The notes under the pieces were generated by a model. That model had not been told where the DNA came from. It did not search any database and saw nothing but the letters and a program-made list of their open reading frames with translations. This document shows, in pieces, positions 59,278 through 64,000 of a stretch of DNA of 64,000 bases (the first letter of the stretch is position 1; each line of letters starts with the position of its first letter). The translations under genes were made by a program, and so were the position numbers. The stretch covers positions 496,001-560,000 of the forward strand of contig OZ037854.1 in the NCBI GenBank assembly GCA_964035575.1, written 5' to 3'. The stretch is from Rhynchopus sp. YZ270_cl-10. Its lineage: Eukaryota > Euglenozoa > Diplonemea > Diplonemida > Diplonemidae.

Positions 59278-60913
59278 AAAAAAAAAGAACGCCCTGTGTT
59301 TGGAAACACTTCACAAAGGAGGTGTCTGATAAGAGCTATTTCCACAAAAAAAAATAAAAGGTTATGAGAATGGCTATTGAACGGAGCTTTTGCTAAACCC
59401 TCCCAATTTTTTATTTTTATTTTCAATATTGCAACAACGGGTGTGGCTGGAAATGCGAGAGTTTAAAAAAAAAAAATCGCTTTTCTTTTCAGACATACCA
59501 GCAACCTAGATAGTATATTCAGAGAGATAGAGAAAAGGTTTCGATATATCATCTTATATTTTGTGTATTTGAAAACGATTTTCTCATATTTCTTTGCAAA
59601 AAAAAAGAGGGTTGTCGTGCAAATTGAGAGAGAGAAAAAATGGGAGGGATGATGGGGAGTCAAGCAATGTTCCATTCTTTGGCAATAGCAATTGGGGATT
59701 TCTCTGACAAAAACATGATTGCCAAAAAAATTATAAAAAAAAAAATTGGTACCATTATTTCCTCTCGTTCTAAGAAGCTAAGTCAGTTTTTTTTTGGGGG
59801 GGAAAGAAAAAAGGTAAGCAAGGAAAAGATAATGGGGGGTTGGATTATTCCCACGTAAACGGGGGGGAGTGGTACTGATTAGGGTTGCCATTTTCTCTCG
59901 TTTTGTGGTGTTTTTTTTAAATCATCCTGCTGTCTTTTCCTTGCTCTCTCTCATTCTTTTTCTTTTTCCTCACACAAAAAAAAATTACACTGATTTTTAG
60001 GCTTCTCGAAGAAGGGGTAGGATAAGGGAAAATTTCACAAAAAATAAAACAAAACAAAATCCTCTCTTCCACCTCCTCCGTTTCCCCTGCAGTGTTCTTT
60101 TCAAAAAAGTGACAAAACAAATGCAATGATTTGTCCTTTTTAATTTTTTTTTTTTTACACCGTTTTCAATTTTTCACTTTTGAGCATCTGTTGCAGGTTT
60201 AGAATTTTGCCTAACTCGCACAAAAATTTTTTGGAAACGGTGTTAAAAAAGTGCCGTCTGTATAAGCTTACCCCATGGGTAACACATTGTTTTTTTTTTT
60301 TTACAGAGTAATATTCAGGCGATATTTTTTAAAAATTTTTTTAATAAAAGTGTATGCTGCATTGGCGGTGTATACTTTTTATGTTCCAAAATTTAAAAAA
60401 AAATTCCCTCCCTTTTCCCTTACGACATCCATTGTCAACCCCCATCTCCTTAAGGAAAGTCCCTTGCTTCGGTTCAGGTAGGGGGTGATTTTTTTTTTGT
60501 GCTCAAAAAGCATGCACCCCTTTAATTTTTTCTCTTTTTCTTTTTTTTTTTTTTTTTTTGTGATCTTCTGTTCCTCCCTTTGCCGTGTCGTGTTCATTGT
60601 GTTGATTCCCTTCTTTTTGTCTTTTATTCATTCCCAAAAAAAAGAAATTGACGCAACACCAACAACAACAAAAACGTTTGATATCGAGATCTCTTTTCGA
60701 AGGGAAAATGCTATCAATTTATGCTGAAATTTTTTGAAGGACTACTATGGAGCGGACAATATGCATCTATCTTTTCAAGATTTGTGTCTATTGATTGGTC
60801 CAGATATCTAGTATTTTTTTTCTTCTTTTGTTTTTTTACAAGTGGAATCCGCCCGAAAAAGGCGGACCCTTTGGTGCGGTCTCTGAGGAGGCCTCTCAGA
60901 TTCTCACCTAGGT

Positions 60914-60968
60914 ACCCAGTGCCCTGAATGTGAACGCTGAGAGATCAGGTCAAGCGTGGGCAAACGGT

Positions 60969-61001
<33 letters not shown>

Positions 61002-61101
61002 ATGCTTCCTCTTCTAATTAAAAGACGCGCATGAATTGGACCAATGAGATTCCTTCTGTCCCTACCTACTATTAAACAACAAGAGTAACTATGACTCTCT
61101 T
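60914..61101 (+). rRNA. Diverged 28S rRNA fragment around the R2/Pokey target region
   Basis: The stretch contains GGGAGTAACTATGACTCTCT TAAGGTAGCC, one of the most conserved 28S segments. It is preceded by recognisable GCCCTGAATGTGAACG and AAGCGTGGGCAAACGG, and followed by GACGCGCATGAATTGG and CTGTCCCTACCTACTA. Many positions differ from any functional 28S (for example AAATGCTTCC for AAATGCCTCG), so it is a pseudogene fragment or one captured by an element. At 61082-61101 a second 20-base piece, GAGTAACTATGACTCTCTTA, ends next to the R2 cleavage point and then changes to unrelated sequence. Confidence 0.85.
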
Positions 61102-61478
61102 ACTCGGGGGTCCACAGCGTGGCGGACTCAGGGGGTGAGTCCGGAACAGAGTGACTCCAATGCCGGGCGGACTCCACCTGTGTGTGACAAAAAAAAGTGA
61201 GGAGGGATGCGGTTTTTTGCACAAAGTCTCATCTCTCTACCCCTCCTTGGGGGTTTGTCTTTCTTTTTTTTGCGACCTCTGCTTGTAAACATCTTACCCT
61301 CCTCAAAAAAAAACCGGGTGGATATTGAGACGAATTTTTTATTTTTATCTGCAAAGTATGTAGCCGATAATCGGATGAAAAAAAAAAACCTCTACTTTCA
61401 AGTTTTTCGTTTCTTTTTTAAAAACGAAGCTGGAAAGTGGAATATATGGAGTAGTTTTGGTTTTTTTATTCCACAGTT

Positions 61479-62555
61479 AAATAAAGTATACGAAGGATTT
61501 GGCACTTTTAGCGTGATTCTTTTTAATGATAATTTCACGCCGTGTTTTTTTCGCAAATAAAAACCACGCTAATTGAACTTTATTTCACGCATTTTCACTT
61601 TTTTTCACTGCAATTCCTTAGGAGCGTGATTTTATTTTTGTTTTTTTCACGCTAAAACAGGGGTTTTTTTTGGCGATAACTTCACGCTAAATTTTGGTAC
61701 ATCCTGCACCACCACCCGCCTAAAAATTGAAAATTGCGATTTTTTTTTTTGCACTTTTCCCATTTTTTTTTGACACACGCAACATGCCGAAGGATCTAAG
61801 ACGCAAACGGTCCTCCGACAAGAGATGGACGAGCACTACAGTGGTTTTGTTGAACGACTAGCATCGTCGACACCGTACATCCGTGAATGGGACCGCTTTT
61901 TAAGGGAAGCCCAACGGTCAGCCCACGGAAGCCGACTTTGTTTTGTGCATAGTGCATCAAATTGTCGTCGTAATGGACAGCGTTCAGTAAGCTGAGCAGC
62001 ATATTGGTGAGGAAGTATGGGTGCAACTGCAAGACCAGTTTCCGCAGGCTCGTGTGTCTCTTGAAGCAACACGAGACCGGCTACCGACACGACAGTCCAA
62101 GACACTCCTCACTTACGAAACAAGAAATCGACTCCTTCATTACCTATGAAGGCGAAGGACACACCACCCCCTTACTTCATTGTGAGGAAGGCGGTGCTGA
62201 CATGATATTCTGCGATGGGCGGGGATCTTCTGAATGTCTCTCGCTCTTGCACGACAGCCATTTCCCGACCTCCCGCTAGCACCCGGGCCCAGTTTACCGG
62301 GTTTTTGCAGGTTCCCCCGCGGGAGGGTAACGGGGCTGGAGGGACCCTCCAGCCTTTTTTAGCCTCCCTCCAGCCCCTCAGGTACGCCAGCCCCCCCCAG
62401 CGGGAGTCCCGCTAGCCTAGCTAGGGGTCCCGTGGGATTCCCGGTAGCGCTGGCGGGAGGGTAATGAGGGCTGCCCGGAGGGACACATACTCGTTAGTTA
62501 TTGCACAATAAATGAGTCACGCTAAAAGTGCCAAATCCTTTCGTATACTTTATTT
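61479..62555. mobile_element. Composite element, long copy: module I with coding relic
   Basis: Same inverted ends as 54257-54599 (AAATAAAGTATACGAAGGAT ...). The core is longer and includes a coding-like relic at about 61784-62279, then CCTCCAGCCC and GTAGCGCTGGCGGGAGGG as in the short copy. The short copy is therefore an internally deleted version. The family is not identified. Confidence 0.75.
61784..62279 (+). pseudogene. Decayed element-encoded coding relic
   Basis: This part of the long copy has protein-like composition, unlike its surroundings, with pieces such as ERLASSTPYIREWDRFLREA. It appears broken in several places. No domain is recognised, so whether it was a transposase or another element protein is open. 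It is treated as a fossil of the element. Confidence 0.45.
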
Positions 62556-62610
62556 AACGTGAAATAAAATTACGTATTCAACGCCTTTTAGCGAATTTTT
62601 TTGCGATACT

Positions 62611-63500
62611 GGTACTCCAGAAAAAAAAAATCCCAAGTACGCAACAACTACGCAACAAGTACGCAAAATGTACGCAAAATGGGGGTGGGCTTCATTTTTA
62701 CTTTGTGGGTATTTTTTGGAGTTTTTTGGTTTTAGGGTTCCAGAAGCCAGTTTGTGCACAACATTGACCCCAAAAGTGCAGAAATCACCTGAAGTGGCAA
62801 AAAGCAAAAGAAAAGCATGTTTTGCGGGGGGAAAATCCCAAGGTTTTTTGCAGGGATGACCACCGCATAGGCTGTACTGTACTGTACTGTACTGTGTACT
62901 GTGTACTGTGTACTGTGTACTGTGTACTGTGTACTGTGTACTGTGTACTGTGTACTGTGTACTGTGTACTGTGTACTGTGTACTGTGTACTGTGTACTGT
63001 GTACTGTGTACTGTGTACTGTGTACTGTGTACTGTGTACTGTGTACTGTGTACTGTGTACTGTGTACTGTGTACTGTGTACTGTGTACTGTGTACTGTGT
63101 ACTGTGTACTGTGTACTGTGTACTGTGTACTGTGTACTGTGTACTGTGTACTGTGTACTGTGTACTGTGTACTGTGTACTGTGTACTGTGTACTGTGTAC
63201 TGTGTACTGTGTACTGTGTACTGTGTACTGTGTACTGTGTACTGTGTACTGTGTACTGTGTACTGTGCGAAAATTGATCAAAAACGAGAACTTGTCCATT
63301 TCGGCAAATTGACCCCACCACTGGCCGGACGGATTCCGAAATTGCAAATGCCGGTGTTTAAAAGCTTCACTAGCGAGAATTTTTTTTCAAAAAAAAAATA
63401 CCCACAAAATGAAAATGAAGCCCCGTGCTTTCACGAAGTACGCAAGAACTACGCAACAAGTACGCAACAAGTACGCAAAATGGGGTTATCAGGAGCACCA
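62611..63500. mobile_element. 890 bp nested insertion with 6 bp duplication GATACT
   Basis: Flanked by GATACT at 62605-62610 and 63501-63506; the unoccupied relative has GATACT once. Ends GGTACTCC and GGAGCACC are inverted with one change. Inside each end are iterated AAGTACGCAACAAGTACGCA words, a mirrored GGGCTTCATTTT ... TGTGGGTATT pair, and near 63290-63360 a block (inverse of CATTTCCGGAATCCGTCC) shared with the MITE at 35950-36742. The centre is a heptamer satellite. No coding capacity; the superfamily is uncertain. Confidence 0.85.
62872..63268 (+). repeat. Heptamer satellite (TGTGTAC)n, ~50+ units
   Basis: After about four five-base units (TACTG) the sequence is a practically perfect run of TACTGTG for ~380 bases. 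Seven being prime to three keeps several frames open, which explains the long but meaningless Tyr-Cys-Val-Leu and Gln-Tyr-Thr-Val-His-Ser ORFs on both strands. Confidence 0.97.
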
Positions 63501-63636
63501 GATACTTCACTTATTTTTTTCCCAGGCTCGTGGATTCAATTTGCCTCGCTTCGCTCGGCAAATTAACTACCACTCGCCTGGGAAAAAAATGCGTGAAGTT
63601 ATCGCAAAAAAAAACCACGCTAAAAGGCGTTGAATA

Positions 63637-64000
63637 AATAGTTATTTTTTTTTATCCGATTACCTGTGCAAAAATAAGCGTGCTTTTTTTTTCTTTCTGT
63701 GAATTGTGATGTGATACGGATAGTTGGTCCAGTTTTATTTTTATTTTTATTTAAAATAGCAGGGTTTTTTCTAGGATTTTTTTTTTCAGATCTGGGGGGG
63801 GACGCAAAAAAACCACCCAAAAAAATTTTTTTTTCGCAGGTGCAAGCAGGGTTTCCGCTTATCTTCATGGAAAAATTTTCCAAAACCGTGAAGATATGTC
63901 CAAAAAGGGGTCTATAGTTTTCGCGCTCCGCGCAAAAAAGCCCGTTCATTTCACGTAAATACGTGATAACGTGGGATGGTAACGAACATCAAGAACCAAA
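63637..64000. other. Window end, nothing supportable
   Basis: A/T and G runs; no gene, RNA or clear repeat seen apart from low-complexity sequence. Confidence 0.5.

Larger units (their letters stand above)
54785..60840. other. Gene-free, homopolymer-rich stretch
   Basis: Six kilobases with A and T runs up to ~30 bases and no protein-like ORF. Includes degraded hairpin-family copies at 56975-57010 and 58938-58965 besides those listed. Confidence 0.6.
62571..63636. mobile_element. Composite element, long copy: module II split by a nested insertion
   Basis: Left part TTCAACGCCTTTTAGCG ... TTGCGATACT (to 62610) and right part GATACTTCACTTATTTTTTT ... to the mirrored end near 63636, with the CCTCGCTTCGCTCGG apex at ~63545. 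The compact copy at 54619-54784 is uninterrupted at the same point. Confidence 0.85.

Noticed and set aside
60914-61074. Functional 28S rRNA gene
   Set aside because: Only ~160 bases are present and many normally invariant positions differ.
62872-63268. Heptamer array as telomere
   Set aside because: The unit has no G run, lies inside a transposon-like insertion with a target duplication and is followed by more ordinary sequence.
62822-63566. Long ORFs on both strands with Tyr-Cys-Val-Leu or Gln-Tyr-Thr-Val-His-Ser repeats
   Set aside because: They are translations of the heptamer satellite, open in several frames only because the unit lacks stops.

Overview
The window is nuclear DNA from a single-celled eukaryote whose lineage I cannot fix. 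Coding stretches are GC-balanced and dense. The DNA between them is full of A, T, C and G homopolymers, fold-back repeats and decayed mobile DNA. Introns mostly begin GTATGT and end CAG. The recognisable genes are eukaryotic: gamma-SNAP, a complex I 39 kDa (NDUFA9-type) subunit, an organelle-type dihydroxy-acid dehydratase, a SWIRM plus amine-oxidase (LSD1-type) protein, an EF-hand coiled-coil protein and a PDZ protein. All twelve host genes I can support lie on the + strand.

Layout. 1-8.2 kb: repeats only, including three copies of a ~780 bp element (two in direct tandem), each with a short ORF and a long hairpin. 8.2-20.9 kb: PDZ protein, a long low-complexity protein (two exons), EF-hand protein and gamma-SNAP (six exons). 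Gamma-SNAP intron 1 carries six tandem pairs of box C/D snoRNA genes. 22.4-26.9 kb: the NDUFA9-type gene (six exons); two of its introns are swollen by mobile elements that carry antisense ORFs. 28.8-30.6 kb: intronless dihydroxy-acid dehydratase. 32.7-39.6 kb: SWIRM/amine oxidase, a small basic-protein gene whose intron holds a seventh snoRNA pair and a MITE, and a four-fold repeat protein. 39.6-45.7 kb: gene-poor. 45.7-50.3 kb: a three-exon (5'-incomplete) lysine-rich protein, a multi-pass membrane protein and a small two-exon protein. 50.3-64 kb: no host gene seen; fold-back elements, a diverged 28S rRNA fragment, two copies of a composite inverted-repeat element (one split by a nested insertion with a clean target duplication) and a ~400 bp heptamer satellite.

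Two signals stand out. First is the intronic snoRNA array: one member has a 12-base match to the peptidyl-transferase loop of 28S rRNA, in register to guide the methylation that yeast snR38 guides. Second is a family of at least twenty short hairpins scattered through introns and spacers, all on the strand of the genes. They share one architecture (lower stem, two-base 3' bulge, upper stem, ACGAGAG-type loop, then a T-rich tract), and paired substitutions keep the stems. I do not recognise this family; it is the best candidate here for an undescribed RNA-level system. All exon models are read by eye from splice consensus and frame; none has transcript support.
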